Positions 28,880-39,575 of a stretch of DNA of 64,000 nt are shown here, piece after piece (position 1 is the stretch's first letter; the number at the start of each line of letters is the position of its first letter). The stretch is from the NCBI RefSeq assembly GCF_000001735.4, contig NC_003070.9:11464001-11528000 (forward strand), read 5' to 3'. Below the pieces are notes generated by a model, which was not told the origin of the DNA, ran no database searches, and saw nothing but the letters and a program-made list of their open reading frames with translations. This stretch comes from Arabidopsis thaliana (taxonomy: Eukaryota > Streptophyta > Magnoliopsida > Brassicales > Brassicaceae). The position numbers and the translations under genes are program-made.

Positions 28880-29660
28880 AGAATTGATTTGAACTCATCA
28901 AAATATAGTTATCGTATTAGTCAAAAGTGTTAAAAGAATTTCATAGTTAAGCATACTTGAGCTGAGAAAATCTTATGAAGGATGACATTCTAAGAAGTGA
29001 TTGTCAGAATCGTGCAAGTGAGGACAAAACATAAAGAAATATCATGTGGTGATTTATAGGATCGGTAAACAAATCTTGAAAGTCTCCCGAACATAGCAGA
29101 CCAACCGTCAAACAAGGGTGGACCAATGAACACAAGAGAGGATGTGGAGCCACTAGAAGGGACGGTTGGGATATTACAAGTGATATCAGAGCCAAATCGA
29201 GACGAATGTAGAATCAAGAAGACTCTCACTGTCAAGAGTAACGGTCTTGGTACGCAACGAAGACATTGCGATTAGTTAGTAGAGGTGAACTATAATACCC
29301 TGGTTTTAGAATATGGTCGTGTATGGAGAGAGTCTTTAAAATAATTGACTTAGCCATCTATGTCATCAAAGTGTACTTATCTTTTTAGTCAAATGTCCTG
29401 AGATAATTCCACAATTAAACGTGTTTAAGCTGGAAAAATATCAAGATAGATGACCTTCCAGGAAGTAATCGTCAAAACCGTGTGAGCGAAAACAAAACAC
29501 AAAAAAAAATATGTGATAATTTATAGGATCGATAAAAAAATATTTAAAACCTCCTAAACATGGCGGTCAGCCGTGAGACAGGGATAGAGTTCATAGGCCT
29601 TGGAGAAGACGTAGATGTCTACTGAATAAGACGGTCGGAACACTATAATATAGACCAACC
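28880..29660 (+). mobile_element. LTR-element relic nested in tandem unit 2
   Basis: Two related LTR-like blocks in direct orientation, about 28880-29178 and about 29290-29655. The first ends in TTACA and is followed at 29179 by AGTGATATCAGAGCC, very close to the usual initiator-Met tRNA primer-binding site (TGGTATCAGAGC). The second starts near AATACCCTGGTTTT. Only about 100 bp lies between them, so the element is broken and lacks coding sequence. It shares its LTR family with the relic at 15601-15790. It is an old fossil; family cannot be fixed beyond LTR retrotransposon. Confidence 0.6.
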
Positions 29661-29670
29661 ATTTAAACAA

Positions 29671-29693
29671 TATATATATATATATATATATAT
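29671..29693. repeat. AT dinucleotide microsatellite
   Basis: About eleven TA repeats directly after the LTR relic, at the junction to block B of tandem unit 2. Confidence 0.9.
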
Positions 29694-31096
29694 GTAATAT
29701 ACTTTTTAAATTAAACCGTTTTTGAGAGATAAAAATGAATAAATGACAATAATTTGAATACGACTTTGCTTGACCCGACGTACTAATATTTGTAAGCTGG
29801 TCATTCTTAATAACAATAATGATAATAATAATTTTGTTGACGAGTAACAAAATAACTTGAAATCATTCTTATTAAAAATAATTTGTATGGCTCATTCTTA
29901 ATAAAACTAATTTTTTGAAAATTGTCTTTCTATATGAATTTTATTCGTAAGTTGGATTATTCTTAATAAACATAATTAGTAAGTTGGGTCATTTTTAATA
30001 AAGATAATAAGTAAGCTGGGTCTAATATGACGGCCCCGTGGGGAGAAAATATTTTCTTACTAGTAAATTGGGCTCAAGAGCAGGGAGATATTTATGACAA
30101 CGGCTTAACAACAACATTCTCAGGAACATGAGGGTGAAGACAGTTGGTTTTATATTCTTTCAAGACTGATCAGAGTTAGTAAGGTTGATCTTATTTATTT
30201 ATAAGTTTATAACCCATGTAAAAAAATAAAATTCTATAGCATTAAAAATTTATTATTGGTCCGTTTTTTTAATTCCAACTCTCAAAAAGTTCTATATTGT
30301 ACCATCATAAATTTCATACCAACATACATTTTATGCTGTCTATTCTATACTACAGGTTTTGTTACCAAAATATTTGTTTATATGATCTTATCCGCATCAT
30401 ATGGACCAACTATTCACAACCTATATATAACATGTTTTTGAAAAGTGGAACGTGTTTGAAAGAAAAAAGAAAGAGTAAATGACAATTTTTGTTTTCTAAT
30501 GACAATAATATTTGAATACGACTTTGCTTAACCCAACGTATAAATATTTCTAAGTTTGTTTCTGGTGAATATAAATATTTGTAAGTTGGTCAGTCTTAAA
30601 TCTTAATTAATAATAATAATAATATTATTTTTATTGACGAGTAATAAAAACAAGTTGATGTCATTCTCATTATTAATAATTTGTAAGTTGGGTCATTCAT
30701 AATAGAAATTTTTTTTTGAGTTGTGTTTTTTTTATATGAAATATTATTCTTAAGTTGGATTATTTTTAATAAACATAATTTGTAAGATGGGTCATATTTA
30801 GTAAAGATGACGTGTGAGCTGGTTCTGATAGCGAGATGACGACGGCTCCCCGAGAAGAAATAAATTGTTTCCTTACTAGTAAATTGGTTCAAGAGCATAA
30901 GGGATTAATTGGTTGGGATGAGATAGAAATTAATGTTAACTACAACTAGAGTACAACTTTTACCAAAAACAAATTTTGTTTTTATTTTTAATATGTACAT
31001 AGATGAATAGATGCGTTGAATGAATAGTTGGCACTGACCGACAAATTAAAGATGCGTTGAACATTTAAATGTGTGTAACTAGATTATCATATTTTA

Positions 31097-31311
31097 GAGC
31101 ATTATTATTGATAGTTGTTTAGATTGATTCTTAAGAAATTTTGGAGATAAAATGATATATTACATGCTTCTACCTTTAGAAAACTAATATATTATATAAG
31201 AGATAAAATGAGATGTTCTTAGCTTTCATTTCAAAATTTTAAATGTCAATTATAAAAAAATTCTAAGAACTAAGCTAAAACTAACCTAAAATACTACCAA
31301 TAATAATGTTC
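31097..31311. mobile_element. Tourist-like MITE (PIF/Harbinger type), 215 bp
   Basis: Terminal inverted repeats GAGCATTATTATTG-TAGT and its complement CTACCAATAATAATGTTC bound a 215-bp AT-rich segment with no coding capacity. It is flanked by TTA on both sides (31094-31096 and 31312-31314), the target-site duplication of PIF/Harbinger-derived Tourist MITEs. It sits about 200 bp upstream of the ORF at 31511. Confidence 0.8.
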
Positions 31312-31510
31312 TTAAGGATGTCTTACAACATCATTGTACATGTAAGCATTGCATTATATATACTTAATCTTAGCCGTTGGATGTAATTACGTCTTACACA
31401 ATATTGCCTCCTCTGATAAAAAATGATAATATTGCCTCCTCGTTCCCTTCTCCCGATTGCATCCGTTAGATTAGATAGAACCTCCAAAGATCTTAGCCGT
31501 TAAGATCAAA

Positions 31511-32134
31511 ATGAAAACTCTATTTAAGAACAAGGTTTCCTTTGTTATTTCTCACATCAAAACATTTCTCACATCAAAACATTTGAAATATTTCTATATA
31601 GTATATATGCCTACTTACTTAGAGAAGGTTTATAATATATCTGGTAAAAATGTATACGTATACATGACTGATGGTAAGGTATTTGATCTTGACCATGGCG
31701 AGTCCGCGTCTATTTATGATTATATTACTGCTGACATATATACAAAGTTTGAAAGAAATTTTGCAGATGTTCAAGGATATCTACTGAAGTATGACGATTA
31801 CAATATAATGCTTAATGATTATCTTGGTAAGAGTAACGGTGTTCGAGACAATGCAATTCATACATGGAAGAGTTCAGAGTGTGTTAATATAAATATACAT
31901 CCAGATGAAATGAAGATATGGTGCACCTCTAATGATTTAGGGATCTATCAATCAGATGGGCATTCAAAGTTTTATAGTTCTGTTATTGCAACACACAATA
32001 AAGATGGATGTATTAGTGTCAGGGGTTTTGAGACCGTTGCTGGTGAGCGTATGAAACATACTCCAGATGTCAAAAGAAAGAAGCTGAAGATGAAGCAGGA
32101 CAATCCAAATACTAAAAAAGTCATTCGACCATAA
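31511..32134 (+). CDS. Unrecognised ORF, 207 aa; paralogue of the minus-strand ORF at 20555-21073
   Basis: A single open frame of 207 aa, starting just after a leader with duplicated CTCACATCAAAACATTT. No family recognised. From about residue 85 it aligns with the ORF at 20555-21073 (LLKYDDYNIMLNDYLGKSNG, WKSS, DLGIYQSDG, then a GER and Lys-rich tail). The first 60 residues contain a weakly hydrophobic, aromatic start that might be an N-terminal targeting sequence; an internal ATG (MPTYLEKVY) is an alternative start. The alternating hydrophobic pattern with many Asp/Tyr suggests a compact beta-rich domain, but this is inference. The 3' region has an A/T-rich UTR shared in inverted orientation with the other copy. 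Confidence 0.55.
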   Translation: MKTLFKNKVSFVISHIKTFLTSKHLKYFYIVYMPTYLEKVYNISGKNVYVYMTDGKVFDLDHGESASIYDYITADIYTKFERNFADVQGYLLKYDDYNIMLNDYLGKSNGVRDNAIHTWKSSECVNINIHPDEMKIWCTSNDLGIYQSDGHSKFYSSVIATHNKDGCISVRGFETVAGERMKHTPDVKRKKLKMKQDNPNTKKVIRP

Positions 32135-32304
32135 AGTCTCACTTTCCTTTTTTTTTTTTTAATTTCTGTTTTTGCAAATAATACAGTGGATCTATGTTCC
32201 ACATTTGCTTTTTCTTTCTTGTTTGCTTTGTGCTTCCAAGTTTGTAGGAGTTGAGACTCTGTTATAAATATAAATCGAAAATAAAACATATGAATAAAGG
32301 CATG

Positions 32305-34334
32305 TTAGTTTGCTTATTGAAAGAATGGTTCTTCTGCTCTTATTACTAGTAACTAGTAAAGTAAATAATAATATATTAGTTTTGCTAGCAAAGTATTAAA
32401 CTACTTTGACAAATGACGGAAGAAAATTGAATTAAAAGCAACAAGTAAATTTTTATTACGAATTTCGTGGAAAATAGTTGGAGATTTTATGAAATGAGAT
32501 CAAAATAGTGAACGACCAGTAAATAATGAGGGTTAATTAAATGTAATACAATAATGATTGGTCGTTCATTATTCTCTTTGGGATAGGGTATAGGTTAACG
32601 AAGTCGATTCGTTAGCTTTGATTTTAAATCACGTTTTTGAACTACGGTGGTGTTATTGATTTGTGATTTAAATAGAGTTTTAGTGATTTAAAAATGTTAT
32701 ATAAAATCTGTTGTTAACTTGTTATTCAATTAAGATTTTTGAAAAGTTTGGTGTTATTAGTTTAAAATTTGTAAAAATCTTCATAAATCTGTAGTTATTA
32801 GATTCATACTTTATAAAATCATTAAAAGTTTTGTGTTATTCAATTAAAACCAAAGAGTCTATAATTGTTAATGAATTAGATTATTATGTTATTGGTTTAT
32901 AACTTTCTACATTTTTCTTTCCAAATTAAAGTTATGAAAAATTTATTAAAATAGAAAAATTGTTTAGAAAACTTTACAAAATTGTGAAAAACTAATCAAC
33001 AAATTTATCGAAAACTTTCTAACAATAATTTATAATATTTTCTTTCGTTATTATCTATAATTTTATCAAAGCCATCAAAATTCTTGGTAAATTGAACTGA
33101 AACATACAAAATCTAAATGCAACCTGTGGTTGTAGACCGATTTTGGAATTGGATGTGGTTCTCGATTGGAGAAAATATGAAGCATATTCACTTCTCAACA
33201 CCAATGAAGCACCCGATTCCTTTCCTTTTCTAGACCACACAAAGTCAATAATTCACTTTAAGAAATGAATCCAGACGAGTTATATAGAAATTTTGACTAG
33301 GAAGATTTTTTTTATAAAAAGGAAAAAACTTTACAATTTAAAGTAGTCAATCTGAAAAACTAATGACTAAAAATAAAAGACCATAAGCTTAGCTTTTATG
33401 GGATTTGGTGGAAGAGTTCTCCTAGTTATATCGTCCAATTCAGAATCGTCTGCAAACGATGGAACGCTCTCTTCCAGGACAAGGGCTTTCATCAACAACC
33501 AGAAGATGACGTTTCAATTCATTTGACCTAAGATTTATTTGGTAAGCGTCAATCCCAAGATAGTATTGATATGATGTAAAAGTTGTAACAACGTTTCTGA
33601 AATAGTTTTAAATTTCTCAACCTCCCACCCAAAATCGTGGATTAAATATCTCTCATTCATGTGCCTTTCTTCCAAGTCTTTGATTTTTCCCTTAATACGT
33701 AGTCTATTAGGTAACGTGTATTATTTTACTGTGACATGATGCCGAGGATTGACATCATGGAGAGCTGGAGAAGGATGCATGTAATTTGACTCGGTAATTT
33801 AAATAAAAGACCGCCACTGATCCAGGTAAGTTATCACTACGACTCATTTCTTAATACAAATCATTTTGTTCGAATAGTACTTCTCCCATTTTATTGGTAA
33901 AATTATATTTGGTTTAAATATTTATGTATAGACATATCAGTTTTTTTTTTCTTTTTCAATCTTAGAAATCTTTCTTCAAAAACTCCTTAAGAATCTAATA
34001 CTATTTAACTAGATGATAGGAAATTTCGAAACAGAAAAAAAAAACGAAAAGATGGAAAACTCCTACACCATTGGTGAAACGTTTTGTAGCTATTTTATTT
34101 CCTGTCTTACTCTGTTTTGTCTTCAATTAATAGCTTTGTAAATAGTCCTTTCTCATTAAAATAATATTTTTTTGAAAAAAAAAATTAAGATGCATAATTC
34201 TTCAGTTATATATATTTGTTATCCAACAAAAATGTTAAATTTTCTAAATATCTAAGGAAAAGCACATTTGTCCAATTAATTAGACAAATTACAGAATGAG
34301 AGAAAATTCTACAATAAAAATAAATACAAAACAA
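32305..34334. other. AT-rich gene-free region with right copy of the direct repeat
   Basis: The block 32535-32640 plus about 33085-33160 repeats 19880-20060 in the same orientation. The roughly 430 bp inserted between (32640-33070) is AT-rich with several GTGTTATT-like motifs, possibly a MITE, though I found no clean terminal inverted repeats. Beyond 33250 I see no gene. Confidence 0.5.
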
Positions 34335-36948
34335 CCCATGCTCCAACTCATGTCGATAAAATACCAAAATTTTCATTCTCTAATCGATTAAAACAAAATC
34401 TTTAGAATCTTCATGGTTTCTTATTTCTAAATGGTTTGACACCTCCACCTCCATCACTAAGTTTGTTGTCCTCACTCTTGATTATCTGAAGGAAAAAAAT
34501 ATTGTTACTTCAATACGTAGAAGCTTTTCAAGAAAATCAAAAGAATCACCACATATGACCACTGTTAGAGTCATACATTCTGAGCCCATCAACCTCATCT
34601 TTCTTGTTCACACAATTATGTCTCTACGCTGATCAATCATTGTTAACTTTGTCACCAAATTTTTGACCACATACATCTTGATTTCTTCTGTTTCTGCCTC
34701 GACTTAAGGAGCAACGTACATCTAATTATTGTGCAGTCAATATGAAAAAGTTTTAATTTTACTTACGTAGTCATTAAGCCTTGCACTGTTTTGGTAACAA
34801 GATTAGGTTAAAATTAATCATAGCTGACAGAAGAAATTTCATTGTTAAGTTAGGTTTGCAGCTTACTTGAGGATGCATCAAATTTGATATCTTTTGTGGA
34901 TTTCTTGAGATAAGCACGACTTGAACTGCGTCTTGGAAATATATAATACTCTTAAATGAAGAAAAATATAAGTTTAGTGTTTCACAACATAGACAAATTT
35001 TTATACTCCTCTTGAATTCGTTTGAAGATTTCTCAATATGACCAACCATTCCTTCAACAAGGTTTTTTAGATTATGTCTTTTCCGTGTGCTACCATGCAT
35101 GTCACGTATATCCCCATTTTAAACTCTCCGGGAGCACCAAAGGCTTTGGGTTGGTCTCCATGGTTTTTACTTCAAAGCCATTTCCATCACTATCAGGTGT
35201 GCTTTCAATATTCAAATGTTTATAAATCAAAAGAGTTTTTTTTTTCCTTTCCAAGATGGTAATACGATTTTCAGATGAACTATATATATCTCCTTTAGAA
35301 ACTCCATTTTTCTTTTGTATACCATTAACTACCAACAGAAGAACTAAGTTCTCTGACTTTAAGTTTTGTACGACTAGAAGAACCTTCATCATCACTAGAC
35401 TCATGTTTTCTAACCTTTCTCATTCCGTTATGAATCATAGGTTGAAAGATGGTATGATCTGTAGGGTCTCTTGGCATTAAAACATTGATTAAAAGGTGTT
35501 TGCCTCTATTTGCTTCAGATTGTCTTTTTAATGTTTGGAAATATTTGGCTTGACTCTGTATGAAAAAAAAGTCAAGTTTCAATCAAGTGAATATATTGGA
35601 AATTTATAGCTTCCAAGTTTCTTTTTAAAGATGGTTTTAATCGATATATATTTGGAAGCTATATATTCCTCTAATTCACTTAATTGAAACTTAATTTTTT
35701 TTTCCAAAACAAAGTCAAGCCAAATATTCCAAACATTGAAGCAACAATCTGAAGAAAATAGCGGCATACGCCCTTTAGTTAGCCAATGTTAAAATGTCAA
35801 GAGACCATGCAGATTAGATCCAACTTTCAAGCTATTTTTTTTTAAGGAATGTAAAAGGTTAAAAGACATGAGTCTAGTGATGATGAAAGTTCTTCTAATT
35901 GTTCTGCAACATTCAAAGTCAGAGGAATTAGTTCTTGTACTCGTAATGAATGGTGTATGAAAAAAGAAAGGAAAGATGCGAAAGAGATTGTTCATCTTAA
36001 TATCGGACTACATTCCTGGAAAGAAAACAGGTCTTTTCTTATAAACGTTTTAGGACTCGACGCACATATGGTAGTGATGAAAATGGCTTTGAGATTAGAA
36101 TCCATGGAGATTAACCAAAATCCATTGGTGCTCTCAGAGAGTCTAAAATGGAGGAAATATGGCAGAAGTAGTAGCATATGTAAAAGACGTAAACTGAGAA
36201 ACTGTTTTGAACGGTAAGTAGGTTATAATATTGAGTATGTAGAAGAACTCAAGTGGGGGTATAATAATGTGTATATTGTGAAATACCAATTCATATTTTG
36301 CCTTTTCATATGGGTGTTATTTCTAAGATGCTAAGATGCAGATGGATGTTCAAGTATGTTATCTCAATGGATCGCAAAAGATTCCAAATTTGATGCAGCC
36401 TTAGGTAAGATGCAAACCTAACTTAACAATGAATTTACAGTGTCATGTGCGTTTAATTTTAACCTAATCCGATCGAGTACAAAAGTAATGTAGGACTTAG
36501 TGACTACATTAGTTAATTAAAACTATAACATCGACTGAACAATAATTATATGTTTGTTGGTCCTTTGGTCGAGACAGAACCAGAAGAAATTGAGATGTAT
36601 GTAGTGAAAGAGTTGGTGATAGAACTAATAGTGATTAATTTGTTCAGAGACAGAGTTGTGTACATGTAAACTATGAAGATAATGTTGGTGGACTGAGAAT
36701 GTATAAATTTAACAGTGGCTATGTGGTTAGTCTTTTGATTTTCTTTAAAATTTCATATGTATTGAAGAAACAATATGTATTTTCAAGAAAATCAAAAGAC
36801 ACAGACAACAAAGTTAGTGATTGAGATGGAAATGTCAAACCGTTTAAAAATAAGAAACCACAAAATAATTAAAGTTTTTTCTATTTTTATCAACTATAGA
36901 ATGAAAATTTTGGTATTTTTATCGACATAATCTAGAGCATGGATTGAT
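34335..36948. repeat. Large near-symmetrical inverted repeat (hairpin locus)
   Basis: Left arm about 34335-35620 and right arm about 35655-36948 are inverted complements with a small loop of about 35 bp centred near 35635. Matching pairs can be followed along both arms: CCATGCTC (34339)/GAGCATGG (36935); AAATGGTTTGACA (34430)/TGTCAAACCGTTT (36836); CTTTGGGTTGGTCTCCATGG (35143)/CCATGGAGATTAACCAAAAT (36103); ATAGCTTCCAA (35608)/TTGGAAGCTAT (35651). By eye arms are about 80 percent identical. Short frames in the arms (for example around 35102-35404 minus and 35957-36217 plus) encode related peptides with a shared SESLKW motif, so the arms derive from a duplicated coding sequence I cannot name. 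A transcript through the locus would fold into a long hairpin. Confidence 0.8.
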
Positions 36949-37640
36949 TCGTTTTTTTTTTTTTTTTTGGATGAACTGTTATTTTTATTATTCAGACCAA
37001 ATCTGAGAATTATTTACAAACTAGTTACCATAATGAAAGGCAAAACCATAGTACATCCAGCAAGAGATGCCCTAGTTAGCAGACTCCATGCTTGTGAAAC
37101 CATTGTTGGAAGGATGGCCATAAGCTCGGAGTCGGACCGATGCAACCTGTTTAGAATCGTTTTATTATTTCTATCAAACGGGCAAAGTGACTTGTCGAGT
37201 AAAAGATTTTCTTTTCAATGCTCTCATTGCTACGCCAAACATTCTCTCTTTCAGTTGTATTTGTCTAACTCTAAATTTGTTATCTTCAGGTATATTATAA
37301 GAGAATTTAGCAAAAGTTAATTGGATAGTATATATAACTGAAGGCTTATGTAGCTTAGCTTTAATTTTTAGGATATACCCTACGCCCATTTTTGTCACAT
37401 AAAGTGTTTACAATGGAGAACCAGAATTGAAAGCAATGGGAAAGTCTTAATTTCCAAGTAACTGAGTTTGATATCAAAGCAAGAAAAGTTTAAAACTCTT
37501 ACAATGTATAGAAAATCATCCATACGATTCAAGTAAGATGAGAAAACCTAATCAACCATGTCAATAAAATGCTTAGTGCAGAAAAGGCAATTTTCATGAG
37601 AATAGAATTCCTACAATAATGTTCAATGAAACAAATGCTC
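36949..37640 (-). mobile_element. Possible 3' end of a LINE or retroposon (poly-T on plus strand)
   Basis: A run of about 18 T at 36952-36969, directly outside the hairpin locus, is followed by moderately GC-rich sequence to about 37160. Read on the minus strand this is a transcript-like segment ending in poly-A, as left by LINE retroposition. No domain is readable, and the far end and target-site duplication were not found. The rest up to 37640 is AT-rich. Confidence 0.35.
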
Positions 37641-38897
37641 ATGTGCCCACCAAGTCCCAGCTTCAGCTTCATATCAATCAACTATAACTTGGCATATGTG
37701 AGAAAGCTTTGTGGATGTAAGAAGCTCCATGATTATATCGGAAGCTTTGTCGGGTATAGGACAATCTATGAAACTTAGAGTGAGTTTTTTTAGTACTGCT
37801 GAATTCTCAAGAAAGTAATTCACTAGATTAATCCCAGTTTCCTCTCTTATAATCAGTTTGTTAATCTTAACATATTCCAGAGTCGATGTTAAACATCGAG
37901 GCACACTCCTAAGGTCGATTTGCCTTGGCACCGAGTCCTGCGAAAATATACAAACAAACTGAGTTTACAATATATTTCAACAATGTTGTTAGGGTAAATG
38001 GGTATGCACTTTTAGTATATATGCTGTAAACTTTTACTTAAAAACATTTCTGTAAAGAATTTTTCTCTAAAATAATAGAGTGTGAAATTTTTTAAAAAAA
38101 ATTTGAATTGTTGACTTTAACAAAAATTAACGTATAATGAACAAGAAATTGAAAAAAGGATTGTTACCAAGATTAGGTTTTTCAGATTTGGGCAGCTCTC
38201 AAGAAAGGCTGTCAAGAATTGTAACGATGTACTGTAGAAGGAAGCCTGCAAATGAGACAAGTTATGGAATGTGGGAATCTGCAGTCCCATTTTGGAGTAA
38301 TGATAAAGGACCTGCAAAGTAGAAAGAAGAAAGATAGATGTGAGAAAATGTTTTCATGGAAAGTTAAATTGTTACATATGCATCAAAGAGTATATGTATA
38401 TATCTATACCTCTAGAGTAAGATTAGTGATGATCATATGTCTTACACCAGAAATACCCGTGAGAAAGTCACGGATTATATCTCTCTTACTTAAATCCGCC
38501 GGTTCCAAAGGACTAGTGTCAACATTGACATTAAAGTCAGAGTCGAGGTCTATTTTGACCAAGGAACTCAAATTCTTTACCACTATCTCTAAAACTCATA
38601 TACTTGAGTCTCGGGGCATCGATCTCAACTGAAAAAACTGTACTATACATTCCCCAGTAGAACGTTAAACAAAAGATCTTCAGAGTTTGAGACCTTACAC
38701 GCAGAATAGACTGAGATTCTTCATAATCAAAATAATTACCTCTCACCATAGTAAATTCTTCAAGGACAGGGCATCCTAAGAGGAGCTTCTCTGTAATCTT
38801 CGACGGACCATCGTCGTAATAAACGTTTTTGAGATGCATGATCTTGAGACAAGGTAAAGAAACAACAAGCTCTTGATGCTTCATTATCCCAACATTT

Positions 38898-39050
38898 GCA
38901 AGCTTTAAAGAAACCAATGTCTTGCTCTTATAAATCTTCTTAGGCATGAATTCTTTAATAATGACAGGATTCTTGTTCTCAGCATCTAGATGTTGAACTC
39001 CGCGATCAACCGCAGTGGCGATCCACTCCAAGAATCTGTTGGTACATACA
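38898..39050. repeat. 153-bp host-exon duplication, left copy
   Basis: Starts GCAAGCTTTAAAG and ends GGTACATACA, immediately before the left LTR. It is identical base for base to 48655-48807 as far as I can read. It encodes part of the F-box gene exon. Confidence 0.9.
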
Positions 39051-39575
39051 TGTTGGACATGGGCTTCGCCCCACCAACATGTTTAAGAGCCCAACACATT
39101 GAAATCAGCAACAAGGAAGGAAGGAAGAAAAGATCGGCCCATTAAAGATAAAAGAGCCCAGCATCAGACGAAGCCCGCCTCGAGGAAGCTGTTGATCAAG
39201 AGAAAGTCCCACATCGAGAAGAAAACTGTACTATAGACTGTCCTTGCAGTACTATAAATACTGACAAAGGAATGTCAGAAGCGGGGACCGAAAAATGGGC
39301 AGAGAAAAGCAATAGAAACTTCTAATTCAGATTCAAAAGCATAAGTCTAGTTTTGACTTGCAAAGTTTGTATTTACGTAAGTTTAGGCTCGGCTGTGGAA
39401 ACACCTTGTAAACAGCCGAACTTCAAGGATATCAATAAAGATCTTCCTTAAGGCTCGTCATTTCATTCTCCGGTTTGGAGGTTCGGTTTTATACTCCAAC
39501 AATTGGCGCGCCAGGTAGGGGTCTACCACAAGAAAAGGAGAAGAGAAAGCCGAGGAAGATCTACGAGAAGGAAGG

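Larger units (their letters stand above)
27622..30897 (+). repeat. Three-unit tandem array of about 1-kb units (blocks A-B-C)
   Basis: Unit 1 runs about 27622-28640, unit 2 about 28643-30205 and unit 3 about 30208-30897. Each starts with block A (CATAAATTCATTGTT-like, then ACCATCATAAA), continues with block B (GAAAAGTGGA-CGTGTTTGA, then TTGACGAGTAA, then several TAAGTTGG-GTC motifs), and units 1 and 2 end with block C (CAAGAGCA..., GAACATAGG-TGAAGAC). Unit 2 is longer because an LTR relic is inserted between A and B; unit 3 lacks block C. Identity between units is roughly 75-85 percent by eye. No coding frame is shared between the units. Confidence 0.75.

Noticed and set aside
32640-33070. 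MITE inserted in the right direct-repeat copy
   Set aside because: It does interrupt the repeat, but I could not find matching terminal inverted repeats or a target-site duplication, so it is only described as an AT-rich insert.
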